Positions 26,008 through 34,039 of a DNA stretch of 64,000 nucleotides are shown here, one piece after another. Each line of letters opens with the position of its first letter. Positions within the stretch are counted from its first letter, which is position 1. The notes beneath the pieces are model-generated. The model saw only the letters and a list, made by a program, of their open reading frames with translations. It did not search any database and was not told where the DNA came from. Location of the stretch: assembly GCF_004361855.1 (NCBI RefSeq), contig NZ_SNWQ01000010.1, positions 186,001 to 250,000 on the forward strand. Reading direction: 5' to 3'. The DNA is from Kribbella caucasensis (lineage in GTDB: Bacteria; Actinomycetota; Actinomycetes; Propionibacteriales; Kribbellaceae). The translations under genes were made by a program, and so were the position numbers.

Positions 26008-26805
26008 GTGCGGGAAGAGACCGGCAAGGCGCAGCTTGCCCTCCGACTCATGCAGGATCTGTTCCAGCGCGGCGACACGGCCATCGTCGACCGGCTCGTG
26101 CGGCCGGACTACATCCAGCACAACCCGCTGGCCCCCGATGGCCCCGACGCCCTCAAATACTTCGTCGCCACCACGCGGCAGCAGTTCCCGGACGTCACCT
26201 ACGACCCTCAACGGGCCATCTCCGACGGCGACGTGGTGCTCCTGCACTCCCGCAACGTCCTCGTGCCCGGCACCCCGGGTACGGCGGTGTTCGACATCTT
26301 CCGCTACCAGGACGGGAGGATCGCCGAGCACTGGGACATCCTCCAGAACGTGCCCGCCACCACCGCCAACGGCAACGACATGTTCTCCACCCTCAGCCGA
26401 CCGCAGACCCAGGCGCCGGGACAGCGGTGGTTCACGGCGTACAACAAGAAGCTGGTCACCGCGTTCGTCGACCAGCTCCTGGTTCGCAAGGACCTGGTCG
26501 CCATCGACACGTACGTCGGTACCGAGTACCACGAGCACAGCCCCAACATCCCCGACGGCGCGGCGGGCCTGAAGGCCGGGCTGGGCGCACACTTCGAGCA
26601 GTTCCCACAGCTGAATGTGGTGCCGAAGCGGGTCATCGCCGAGGGCGATCTGGTCGCCGTCCACAGCCACTACATCGACACACCAGGGCAGCGCGGCCGG
26701 GCGGTGATCGACCTGTTCCGGGTGCGCGACACAAAGATCGTCGAGCACTGGGACGCCTCGCAGGACGTGCCGGAGACCTCCGCCAACGACAACACGATGT
26801 TCTGA
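26008..26805 (+). CDS. Tandem SnoaL-like (NTF2-fold) protein
   Basis: About 265 residues with two SnoaL-like domains. Domain 1 (RLMQDLFQRGD to AEHWDILQNVP) and domain 2 (LVTAFVDQLLVRKD to VEHWDASQDVP) share the pattern YIQHNP/YHEHSPN, the GD-V-hydrophobic strand and the AEHWD/VEHWD ending. The frame is open from the dehydrogenase remnant upstream. No clear ribosome binding site exists, so the start (GTG 26008 or ATG 26050) is uncertain and expression may be lost. A strong hairpin follows. Confidence 0.65.
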   Translation: MREETGKAQLALRLMQDLFQRGDTAIVDRLVRPDYIQHNPLAPDGPDALKYFVATTRQQFPDVTYDPQRAISDGDVVLLHSRNVLVPGTPGTAVFDIFRYQDGRIAEHWDILQNVPATTANGNDMFSTLSRPQTQAPGQRWFTAYNKKLVTAFVDQLLVRKDLVAIDTYVGTEYHEHSPNIPDGAAGLKAGLGAHFEQFPQLNVVPKRVIAEGDLVAVHSHYIDTPGQRGRAVIDLFRVRDTKIVEHWDASQDVPETSANDNTMF

Positions 26806-26810
26806 CGGCC

Positions 26811-26843
26811 GCGGGGCCGTCGCGAATCCCCGCACGGCCCCGC
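26811..26843 (+). terminator. Hairpin terminator
   Basis: GCGGGGCCGT (26811-26820) pairs with ACGGCCCCGC (26834-26843) just after the SnoaL stop codon. Confidence 0.7.
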
Positions 26844-26913
26844 AAGCCGGCTTGGCAATCTCAGATCGCCGGATGTGATCACTTGCCATCGACCGGTGAT
26901 CGCCGTATGGTCG

Positions 26914-26939
26914 TACGAACGTAAGGCATACGAACGTAA
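26914..26939. promoter_or_regulatory. Two operator boxes before SDR gene
   Basis: TACGAACGTAA occurs at 26914-26924 and again at 26929-26939. Each contains the palindromic core TACG-AA-CGTA. The same core with one change (TACGAATGTA) overlaps the promoter of the tetR gene at 24001. Confidence 0.6.
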
Positions 26940-26961
26940 TTCAAAACTATTGGAGCCCGTG

Positions 26962-27777
26962 ATGACAGCAACTCGGCAGGTCGCGCTCGTAACCGGCGCC
27001 ACCTCAGGCATCGGCAAGGCGACAGCGATCGCGCTGGCCGCCGCAGGCTTTGAGGTGATCGGAACCGGCCGCAACACCGCGCGCCTCACCGCGCCTGCCG
27101 GGGTGACCTACCTCGACCTCGACGTGACCAGCGACGAATCGGTCGCCTCGGCGGTCAAGCAGGTGATCGACCGGTTCGGGCGCATCGACGTCCTGGTCAA
27201 CAACGCCGGCGTCGGCTCAACCGGCGCAGGCGAGGAGTTCTCGATCACCCAGACGCAGGACATCTTCGACATCAACGTCTACGGCGTCATGCGGACGACC
27301 AAGGCGGTCCTGCCGCACATGCGGGCGCAACGGCAGGGACGCATCATCAACGTCTCGTCCCTCAGCGGGTTCGTCCCCAGCCCGTTCATGACCGTCTACG
27401 TCTCGACCAAGCACGCGGTCGAGGGCTACTCCGGCTCGCTGGACCACGAGGTTCGCGAGTACGGCGTGCGGGTCCTGCTCGTCGAGCCCGGCCCGATCAA
27501 CACTCCGTTCGCAGGCCACAGCGTGGAGGCCGACACCCCCATGCCGCTCTACGCGGCGGGACGGCGCAACTACGACGAGCTGCTGGAGAAGAACCTCAGC
27601 AGCGGCGACGACCCCGCCGTCGTCGCCAAGGTGATCGTCGGGGCGGCCACCGACCGGAACCCGAAACTACGGCGTACCGCCGGTACGACTGCCCGGACCA
27701 TCAACGCGGTGTACCGCGTCGCCCCGGCCCGGATCTTCGACCGCGTCATCCGCAGATTCAACCGGATGCCGAACTGA
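26962..27777 (+). CDS. Short-chain dehydrogenase/reductase
   Basis: A 271-residue classical SDR with TGATSGIG (11-18), NNAG (80-83), Ser133/Ser134, Tyr146 and Lys150 (YVSTK). The long C-terminus with PGPINTPFAG and the helical tail resembles the oxidoreductases that act on ketones or steroids. The start MTATRQ at 26962 follows TTGGAG. It is preceded by a double TetR-type operator and followed by a hairpin, so it is probably a single-gene unit. Confidence 0.9.
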   Translation: MTATRQVALVTGATSGIGKATAIALAAAGFEVIGTGRNTARLTAPAGVTYLDLDVTSDESVASAVKQVIDRFGRIDVLVNNAGVGSTGAGEEFSITQTQDIFDINVYGVMRTTKAVLPHMRAQRQGRIINVSSLSGFVPSPFMTVYVSTKHAVEGYSGSLDHEVREYGVRVLLVEPGPINTPFAGHSVEADTPMPLYAAGRRNYDELLEKNLSSGDDPAVVAKVIVGAATDRNPKLRRTAGTTARTINAVYRVAPARIFDRVIRRFNRMPN

Positions 27778-27815
27778 CGCTCACCTTTCGCGTACCCGAA
27801 CCCGTCCGAAACCGC

Positions 27816-27838
27816 CTGGGCACGGCAAACGTGCCCAG
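27816..27838 (+). terminator. Hairpin terminator
   Basis: CTGGGCACG (27816-27824), loop GCAAA, CGTGCCCAG (27830-27838), 38 bases after the SDR stop. Confidence 0.7.
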
Positions 27839-27925
27839 TCATGAGAAGGAGTGTCCGTGATCGACATTTCGGCCGACAAACCTCGGCACACCCAGCGACA
27901 TCCCCCTCCGTCAGACAGGAACACG

Positions 27926-28350
27926 ATGACTGAGCAACCCTTCAACCCGCAGCTGCGGGCCGCGCGATTCCTTCCCCGCACCATCATCACCGCCCGAACG
28001 CTTCCCACGCTCCGTGTCCTCACCAAGCTCACCCGGAGGGCTCGGCGGCCGGACGCGCAGGTCGTCTCCGTGGACGCCGACGTGTCAGTACACGTCTTCC
28101 GGCCGGCTTCGGCCCGGCCTCGGACGCCGGCGCTGTTGTGGATCCACGGCGGCGGAATGGTGCTCGGCGACGCGGCGCAGGACAGCCGGTTCTGCCGCCG
28201 GATCGCCGATCAGGCCGGCGTCGCCTGCCCCTTCACGTAGTGCCCGGCGCCTACCACAACTTCGACTCGTTCGAAGCGAAAGCCGCCATCTCCCGGGCCT
28301 TCCTCCAGGCCCAAACCACCGCACTGGACGAAGCACTCAACGGCAGTTGA
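27926..28350 (+). pseudogene. Alpha/beta hydrolase (HSL-like esterase) with central deletion
   Basis: The N-terminal part (MTEQPFNPQLRAARFLP to LLWIHGGGMVLGDA and FCRRIADQAGV) has the HGGG oxyanion motif of hormone-sensitive-lipase-type esterases. After about 28220 it jumps, in another frame, to the typical C-terminus VPGAYHNFDSFEAK with the catalytic histidine. The middle, including the GDSAGG nucleophile, is missing, and the N-terminal frame stops at 28240. A ribosome binding site (CAGGAA) is still present at the start. Confidence 0.78.
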
Positions 28351-28411
28351 CGGACGCAAGCACCCGAAAGTCCGTTGATGAGTCACTCGTTCGATTTACC
28401 GAGGAGAAGTC

Positions 28412-29494
28412 ATGCAGCAGCAACGCCAGCAAACGGCCCGGCGCAGTGCAACGAGCGCAAGGCGTTTTCTGAAGAAGAATGTGGGAATCGCGCTGGCGGT
28501 TACCGCGACGGCGGCCGTCCTGGGGTCGGCGCCGTCCGCGTCCGCCGGGACGGGACACTCGTATCGCGGATCCGTTGTCACCGACGTACGGACCGCGGCG
28601 ACGTTCGACTACGCCGCCGGCGAGATTCCCGAGAACATCACCGTCAACCCTGACGGCTCAGCGACCCTGTCCATGCTCGGCAGTTGCGCGGTGTGCCAGC
28701 GCACCCATGGGCCGCAGTTGATGCATATCTCCGCGTCCGGAGACCGCACGGTGCTCGTCACCGGGCAGGTGGGTGAGGCGATCAGCGGCAACACCCGTGG
28801 CAATGACGGCACCGTCTACTACAGCGTGTGGGCCCCGGGCAACGCGGCCAGGAACGGCGTGTACGCGCTGCGGGAGAACGGTACCCCTCAGCGCATCGCC
28901 GCTCTGCCCGCCGACGCCGGCCCCAATGGGCTGGCCATCGACCCCGCCGGACGCACCCTCTACATCGCGGACAGCTTCAAGGCCACCGTCTGGTCCGTTC
29001 CGGTCTCGGGCGGATCGGTGACCCCGTGGCTGACCGATGCCGCTCTCGCGCCCGTGCCGACCGAAGCCCTGCCGATCGGTGCCAACGGGCTCAGGTTCCA
29101 CGGCGGCGCTCTGTGGGTCAGCAACTTCAACAAGGGAACACTGCTGCGGGTACCGGTCACCGGCACCGGCGCGGCCGGTCCCATCCGCGTTGTCGCGGAC
29201 GGTCTGCCCAACATCGACGATCTCAGCTTCCCGACCCCCTGGTCCGATGTGGTGTTCGTGGCGCAGAACGGCTCCTCCTCGCAGAACGGTCCGGACAGGA
29301 TCGTGGTGGTCTACCCGAACGGCACCTACAAGGCGGTACTGACCAGCGCGGACGGTCTCGCCTCGCCCTCCGCGACCGCGGTTCGGGGCGACCGGTTGTA
29401 CATCACCGACGGCGGGGTCCCCGAGCCCCACGACGCGAAACTGCAGACCGGGAGGATCAACTTCGCTGCTCTGTTTGCCAACGCGGCACACTGA
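28412..29494 (+). CDS. Secreted SMP-30/gluconolactonase-like beta-propeller protein
   Basis: A 360-residue protein with a long signal peptide (cleavage probably after SAPSASA, about residue 45). The rest has repeated beta-propeller motifs: ENITVNPDGSATLS, NGLAIDPAGRTLYIADS, NGLRFHGGALWVSN, ITDGG. This is the SMP-30/NHL six-bladed pattern of lactonases and strictosidine-synthase-like proteins. The pair SCAVCQ (about 91-96) could form a disulfide. The start has GAGGAGAAGTC upstream. The catalytic activity is not certain. Confidence 0.82.
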   Translation: MQQQRQQTARRSATSARRFLKKNVGIALAVTATAAVLGSAPSASAGTGHSYRGSVVTDVRTAATFDYAAGEIPENITVNPDGSATLSMLGSCAVCQRTHGPQLMHISASGDRTVLVTGQVGEAISGNTRGNDGTVYYSVWAPGNAARNGVYALRENGTPQRIAALPADAGPNGLAIDPAGRTLYIADSFKATVWSVPVSGGSVTPWLTDAALAPVPTEALPIGANGLRFHGGALWVSNFNKGTLLRVPVTGTGAAGPIRVVADGLPNIDDLSFPTPWSDVVFVAQNGSSSQNGPDRIVVVYPNGTYKAVLTSADGLASPSATAVRGDRLYITDGGVPEPHDAKLQTGRINFAALFANAAH

Positions 29495-29547
29495 CTCGGC
29501 CCAGGGCGGTGTCCGGAGCCCAAGCCCCGACCTAGATGGAGGAACGC

Positions 29548-30138
29548 ATGGTGCGGTACACGAAAGAACACAAGCAGGAGACAAGGCAGCGGATCATTGC
29601 GACGGCCGGCCGCCGACTCAAAAGCGACGGCATCGACGGCTCCGGAGTCGCGACGCTCATGAAGGACGCGGGCCTGACCAACGGCGCCTTCTACGCCCAC
29701 TTCGCATCCAAGGACAGCCTCGTCGCCGTCGCGATCGCCGACCAACTGCACACATTGCAGGCGAACATCGTCGCGCAGGCGGAGCCCGGCCTGGCCGGCC
29801 TCGAACAGATCGTCCGCTGGTACCTGTCGGCCGACCACCGGGACAACCCCGGCGACGGCTGCCCCAACGCCGCCCTGCTCGACGAGATCGGGCGCTGCGA
29901 TGACGCAACCAGGCAGGCGTACACCGACGGCGTGCTAGTTGTCATCGACGGCTTCGCCGCCCGCCTGGCCCCACACGATCCGCCGTCGGCGCGCCTGAAG
30001 TCGCTCAGCCTCCTCGGCATGTTGGCCGGGACACTGCAGCTCTCCCGTGCCCTGACCGACCGGCAGCTCGCCGACGAACTCCTCGAACAGGGCATCCGCA
30101 ACGCCCTCGCACTGCTGGATACCGAGCAGCACAACTGA
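29548..30138 (+). CDS. TetR/AcrR family regulator (paralogue of 24001)
   Basis: A 196-residue TetR-type protein, MVRYTKEHKQ, with HTH GSGVATLMKDAGLTNGAFYAHF, closely related to the TetR at 24001-24579 along its whole length. ATG 29548 has GGAGGAAC upstream; ATG 29536 lies inside that site and is not the start. It lies 53 bases after the SMP-30-like gene and 56 bases before a deleted SDR gene. No copy of the TACGAAYGTA box was seen in front of it, so its target may have diverged. Confidence 0.88.
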   Translation: MVRYTKEHKQETRQRIIATAGRRLKSDGIDGSGVATLMKDAGLTNGAFYAHFASKDSLVAVAIADQLHTLQANIVAQAEPGLAGLEQIVRWYLSADHRDNPGDGCPNAALLDEIGRCDDATRQAYTDGVLVVIDGFAARLAPHDPPSARLKSLSLLGMLAGTLQLSRALTDRQLADELLEQGIRNALALLDTEQHN

Positions 30139-30194
30139 GACGCCATCGGCGTATCGCCCGCATGCTGCGACCCCACAACAGAAAGAACGTCAAC

Positions 30195-30590
30195 ATGCCT
30201 TCCCTCAATGGAGCAGTCGTCCTGGTCACCGGGGCAAACGGCGGCATCGGAAGCCACTTCGTCCACCAAGCTCTCGCGCGTGGAGCGGCGAAGATCTACG
30301 CCACGGCCCGCACTCCTCGCACGTGGGACGACGAGCGCATCGTCCCCCTCACCCTCGACATCACCGACGCCGAATCCATCGCCGCGGCCGTGGCCGAAGC
30401 GCCGGACGTGACGGCGCTCATCAACAACGCGGTCTTCGACGCCGTCGAGGCCGGCGAGTACGAGGTCCTCGCCGATGAGCTGACCACCCAGGTCAAGGCG
30501 GCTCTGAGCGGTCCGGTCGAGGCGCTCTATCCGGAGCTCCGCTCCCTCGACCGGATCGCGGTTCCTGTCGCAGGAGGAGGGCTCGTCTGA
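30195..30590 (+). pseudogene. SDR gene with in-frame central deletion
   Basis: The 131-residue frame starts as a normal SDR (VLVTGANGGIGSHF; LTLDITD; ALINNA), then jumps directly to a C-terminal segment (FDAVEAGEYEVLADEL, VEALYPEL). The whole Ser-Tyr-Lys catalytic region, roughly 100 residues, is absent although the frame is kept. It cannot be an active dehydrogenase. The stop codon is followed after two bases by a dispersed repeat (from 30593). Confidence 0.75.
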
Positions 30591-31600
30591 GCAAATCCAG
30601 GAGTCCGGGACTTGCTCTTCTGGGTTCATACCTGTGCGGTGTACGGCGAGATCTGGTGCCGTATGCACGAACGGTTCTTGCCGTGGGCAACTTTGACTGG
30701 TCGGACGTTGTCACTGGTCTGACGGGGTTGTCATCGGGCGCGGTGTTGTCTATCGTGGCGCGTGGTTGGGAGAACAGCCAGGCGGCGAGGGTGCCGCCGG
30801 TGTCGACGGAGATCGAGGATCCCACCGCCTCCAGGTCATCTGCTGTACTGCGCTGTGCCCGCGCTCGGCCTGATCAGTCGTGGTTCGGATTCGCCATCGC
30901 CACACCGTGCACATCCCGCCGCCGAGCCAGCACGCGAACGGTCAGGGGTGAGAACAGTGGCGTGGATGATTCATTGCTGCGGTGATCGGCGCAGAGGCAA
31001 CGACTGGCTGATCGGCGGGGTGGGCTGACGGGCACCGCGGTGATGGCGCCGCGAACGAGACTCACGTACGTCGACAGGCACGGGCACCCGATCAACCGCA
31101 GCACCTGGCTGGCCTTGTCCGCCAGGCGTGAGTACGTGGTGATCGAGTACGACTGCGTGGCCGGGGGTCGTCACCAGCCCGGGGCCATTCAGCAGCAACG
31201 AATGCACCGAGCCCAGCACGTCCACCAGAGGCTCATCACTTCGCCCATCTGTAGCCACGGTGCCACCCGTTCCTGCCCTGACCGACCTGCTCCCGGCAAC
31301 CGATCGAGCCCACGGGCGGAGGGCGGACAGCTACAGATGAACAGTGACGGCAATTCAGACGCTACGCCGTCTGGCAGCGATTACCAGGTGGCGGGGTGCT
31401 CCCGCGGAGACGGCCGGCCCTGGCGGCTGGAGCCGGGGGGGTGGGCTCAACAAGACGCGCAGAGTCGACCGTCTTGCCTCCAGTGTTACGCCATCGCCTT
31501 CGCGTAAGCCGCACTGACGTTCAAAGAGTGGTCAGTTCGCAACCGAATGTTGAGCAAGCCGATGCGCCCAGGGCATGGTGCGTGCGGACACCGTTCGCGA
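30591..31600. other. Gene-poor region with a dispersed repeat
   Basis: 30593-30660 is a copy of a repeat also found at 42253 and 60926 (core AGGAGTCCGGGA, then a GGTTC and TGTACGGCGA segment). From 31043 a plus-strand frame (MAPRTRLTYVDRHG, WLALSARREYVVIEYD) looks protein-like for about 45 residues and then loses character, perhaps a decayed small hypothetical gene. The rest shows nothing recognisable. Confidence 0.4.
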
Positions 31601-32389
31601 TTACTTCGGTGAATCCGTCGTACGTGGGATGTCGGGGAGCTTTCGGGTGGTGATGAGATGCCGGGCTACCGCGTTGAGCTTGATGTTGTTCTGTTGTGAG
31701 TATCGGCGGAGTACATCGAATGCCTGGTCTGGAGTGAGGTTGTAGCGCTCCATCAGGATGCCTTGAGCCTGGCCAATGGTATTTCGGGCGTCCACGGCGA
31801 GGGACAAGGTGGTTGTCTGCTGGGCAGTGGCGACGGCGACGGCGGCATGCTGCGCGAGAATGTGTGCGGTGGCCTCCTCGTCGCGGCCGAAGGCGTACGG
31901 CTTCTCCGCGATGAGATTCAGGGCACCGGTGGCCGCATCGTCGGCGTGGACTCGGACACTCAGAACGCTGCGGAGTCCGAGTTCGACCATGGCGGACGCC
32001 CAGGTGGGCCAGCGATGCTCGGTGAGCGTGTCCGGCACGAGTTCGCTCACTCGGTCCGCGATTCCAGCCAGGCACGGTCCTTGCCCGCAGTCGAGCTGCG
32101 TGCGGATGGCCTGTTCGGCGAGGGGGTCGGTCACAGCTGCGACCTCGAGATGACTGCCGCGGCGGACCAGCACGAGGCTGGCGTGATCGCAGCCGACGGC
32201 TTGCAGCGCGAACCGTACGATCGACTCGACTGTTGTTTCGACGGTGGGTTGGCTGTGCAGTCGCATCGCGAACTCGGCGAACATCTCGGCAACGCTGCCG
32301 TCGTCGTCTTTCTCCACGCCGCTCACCGTCCCCAGGCGATCCCGGTCTGGCGACTGACGAACACCGTCCCGGCCTTCGCTGCTACTCAT
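31601..32389 (-). CDS. GAF and ANTAR domain RNA-binding regulator
   Basis: A 262-residue protein. Residues 50-190 form a GAF sensor domain (CDHASLVLVRRG; DCGQGPCLAGI; GLRSVLSVRVHA; GALNLIAEKPYAF). Residues 195-255 form an ANTAR domain (RNTIGQAQGILMERYNLTPD; AFDVLRRYSQ), which binds paired hairpins in mRNA leaders to prevent termination. ANTAR proteins with GAF domains are common in actinobacteria, and their targets are usually elsewhere in the genome. No ANTAR hairpin pair is evident beside it. Confidence 0.9.
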   Translation of the reverse strand: MSSSEGRDGVRQSPDRDRLGTVSGVEKDDDGSVAEMFAEFAMRLHSQPTVETTVESIVRFALQAVGCDHASLVLVRRGSHLEVAAVTDPLAEQAIRTQLDCGQGPCLAGIADRVSELVPDTLTEHRWPTWASAMVELGLRSVLSVRVHADDAATGALNLIAEKPYAFGRDEEATAHILAQHAAVAVATAQQTTTLSLAVDARNTIGQAQGILMERYNLTPDQAFDVLRRYSQQNNIKLNAVARHLITTRKLPDIPRTTDSPK

Positions 32390-32646
32390 GGACAGTAGCC
32401 CTTCACCAACGATTGAGCACAGGGGTGCGGTCCAGGGTGAAGCGTCGGCTGATGCGCGCAGTGATCAGTTGACTCCGTCAGACGGGCACTACCCGCGCCG
32501 GCTCGTCAGTGTGCACGCGTTCATTCGAACATGCACGAGCGAACGGCAACGACCGCCGCTGCCCAGGCGTGAGACACACCTGGGCAGCGTCACCGGCAAT
32601 GGAGTACGAAGTCGGCAGCGCAGTACGTCGCCAGCACCGGTGTTCA

Positions 32647-33753
32647 TCACCAGTGGTGGGCGATGTCGATGACGAGCCGGCTGTTCGAGCCCGGGCCGGC
32701 CAGGGTGAAGGTGCGGAACGGGAGCCGGGCGCGGACGCCCACACCGAGGGTGGTCTGGCCCTCGAAGCTGCCGGCGTGGGCGACCTGGCGGAGCGTGCGG
32801 AAACCGGTGACGTTCACCAGTTCGCGCCGGTTGGCCGGGCGATAGGTCGACTGATAATCGGCGTCGTAGTCCGGTGGCGTCACGATGATCTGAAGCTTGG
32901 CTCCGCCGCGTAACGGCACGGGGTCCCCGGAGCCGTCCATGGAGACGACCGGCACGTACCGAACGTCGTAGCTCAGGTAGCCGCCACGGACGTCGACCAC
33001 GACGCGGTCAAAGCAGGCGTGCCGGCCGGCCCGAACGTTGGTCAGGGCACCGTAGCTTGCGGCGGTGCCGGACCGCCTTCCGGCTTCGGGTAGCGAACCC
33101 CAGCCGGACGGGCAGGCGGTGGTCGCGGGGGAGGCCGTCCATCGATGGGCGATGTCGATGACGATGCGGCTGTCGTTGCCCGGGCCGGCCAGGGTGAAGG
33201 TGCGGAACGGAAGCCGGGCACGAACGCCGACACCGAGGGTGGTCTGGCCCTCGAAGCTGCCGGCGTGGGCGACTTGGCGGAGCGTGCGGTAGTCGGTGAC
33301 GTTCACCAGTTCGCGTCGATTGGCCGGCCAGTAGCTTGTCTGACCCGCCGGCGTGTAGTCAGGCGGCCGCACGATGACCTGAAGCTTCGCTCCGCCGCGC
33401 AACGGCACCGGAGCCCCGGAACCGTCCATCGACACGGCCTTGACGTAGCGGACGTCGTAGCTCAGGGAGCCGCCGCGGATGTCGATCACCAGGCGGTCGA
33501 AGCAGGCGTGCCGGCCGGCGCGGACGTTGCTCAGGGAACGGTCGTAAAGCAGGTTGCCCGCACGATGACCTGATTCAGGCAACGAGCCCCAGCCGGACGG
33601 GCAGGCGGTGGTTGTCGCTGCTGTCCGGATCGTCGCGGAGGAGGCGGTGCCGGCGAAAGTCGGTACAGCGACCGCGCCCACCGGGACGGCGGCGACGGCG
33701 AGAACGGCCAGTGCGGTTCGGATCGGTCTGCGGATGGTGTTGGTGGTCTTCAT
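32647..33753 (-). CDS. Secreted protein with two AMIN-like domains
   Basis: A 368-residue protein with a Sec signal peptide (MKTTNTIRRPIRTALAVLAV in part). Two tandem AMIN-like domains are about 75% alike: CPSGWGSLPE, RAGRHACFDR, SYDVRYV, PVPLRGGAKL, RRELVNVT, AGSFEGQTTLG and ARLPFRTFTLAGPG occur in each, ending in VIDIAHRW/HHW. Each domain has two cysteines. AMIN domains localise proteins to the cell envelope; the function of this group is unknown. The start follows GGAGG, and the promoter is one of the four conserved AAC-N17-TCTAAG boxes. Confidence 0.88.
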   Translation of the reverse strand: MKTTNTIRRPIRTALAVLAVAAVPVGAVAVPTFAGTASSATIRTAATTTACPSGWGSLPESGHRAGNLLYDRSLSNVRAGRHACFDRLVIDIRGGSLSYDVRYVKAVSMDGSGAPVPLRGGAKLQVIVRPPDYTPAGQTSYWPANRRELVNVTDYRTLRQVAHAGSFEGQTTLGVGVRARLPFRTFTLAGPGNDSRIVIDIAHRWTASPATTACPSGWGSLPEAGRRSGTAASYGALTNVRAGRHACFDRVVVDVRGGYLSYDVRYVPVVSMDGSGDPVPLRGGAKLQIIVTPPDYDADYQSTYRPANRRELVNVTGFRTLRQVAHAGSFEGQTTLGVGVRARLPFRTFTLAGPGSNSRLVIDIAHHW

Positions 33754-33775
33754 GATGTCCTCCTCTGGACACTCA

Positions 33776-33803
33776 CTTAGACACCTCCCAGCGCCTCGCA
33801 GTT
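33776..33803 (-). promoter_or_regulatory. Conserved ECF-like promoter box (copy D)
   Basis: On the minus strand AAC (33803-33801) is followed exactly 20 bases later by TGTCTAAG (33783-33776), then GTGTCC and GGAGG before the start. The same spacing and elements precede three other loci in the window. Confidence 0.6.
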
Positions 33804-33991
33804 TGCCTCTGGACTTGGGGACTTCACCCGCGCGGACGATCTGACCGCGACCTTCCGAAAACAATTGGCTGGGTTCATCACCATTAACAGGTTCGCCTCC
33901 TTCAACAGCGCAACGGGCTCGGCCAAGGCGGCTCCCCGCGCCTGCCGCGATTGTGCTTGAGGCGGCTGTGCCGGCTGAGGCCGTCTTGCGT

Positions 33992-34028
33992 CAGGCGGAT
34001 CCACTGCAGTAGCCGGTGGATCCGCCTG
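33992..34028. terminator. Hairpin terminator of the secreted-protein gene
   Basis: CAGGCGGATCCAC (33992-34004) pairs perfectly with GTGGATCCGCCTG (34016-34028) over an 11-base loop, 12 bases beyond the stop codon of the gene at 34040. Confidence 0.75.
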
Positions 34029-34039
34029 GCCTGTCTGCG

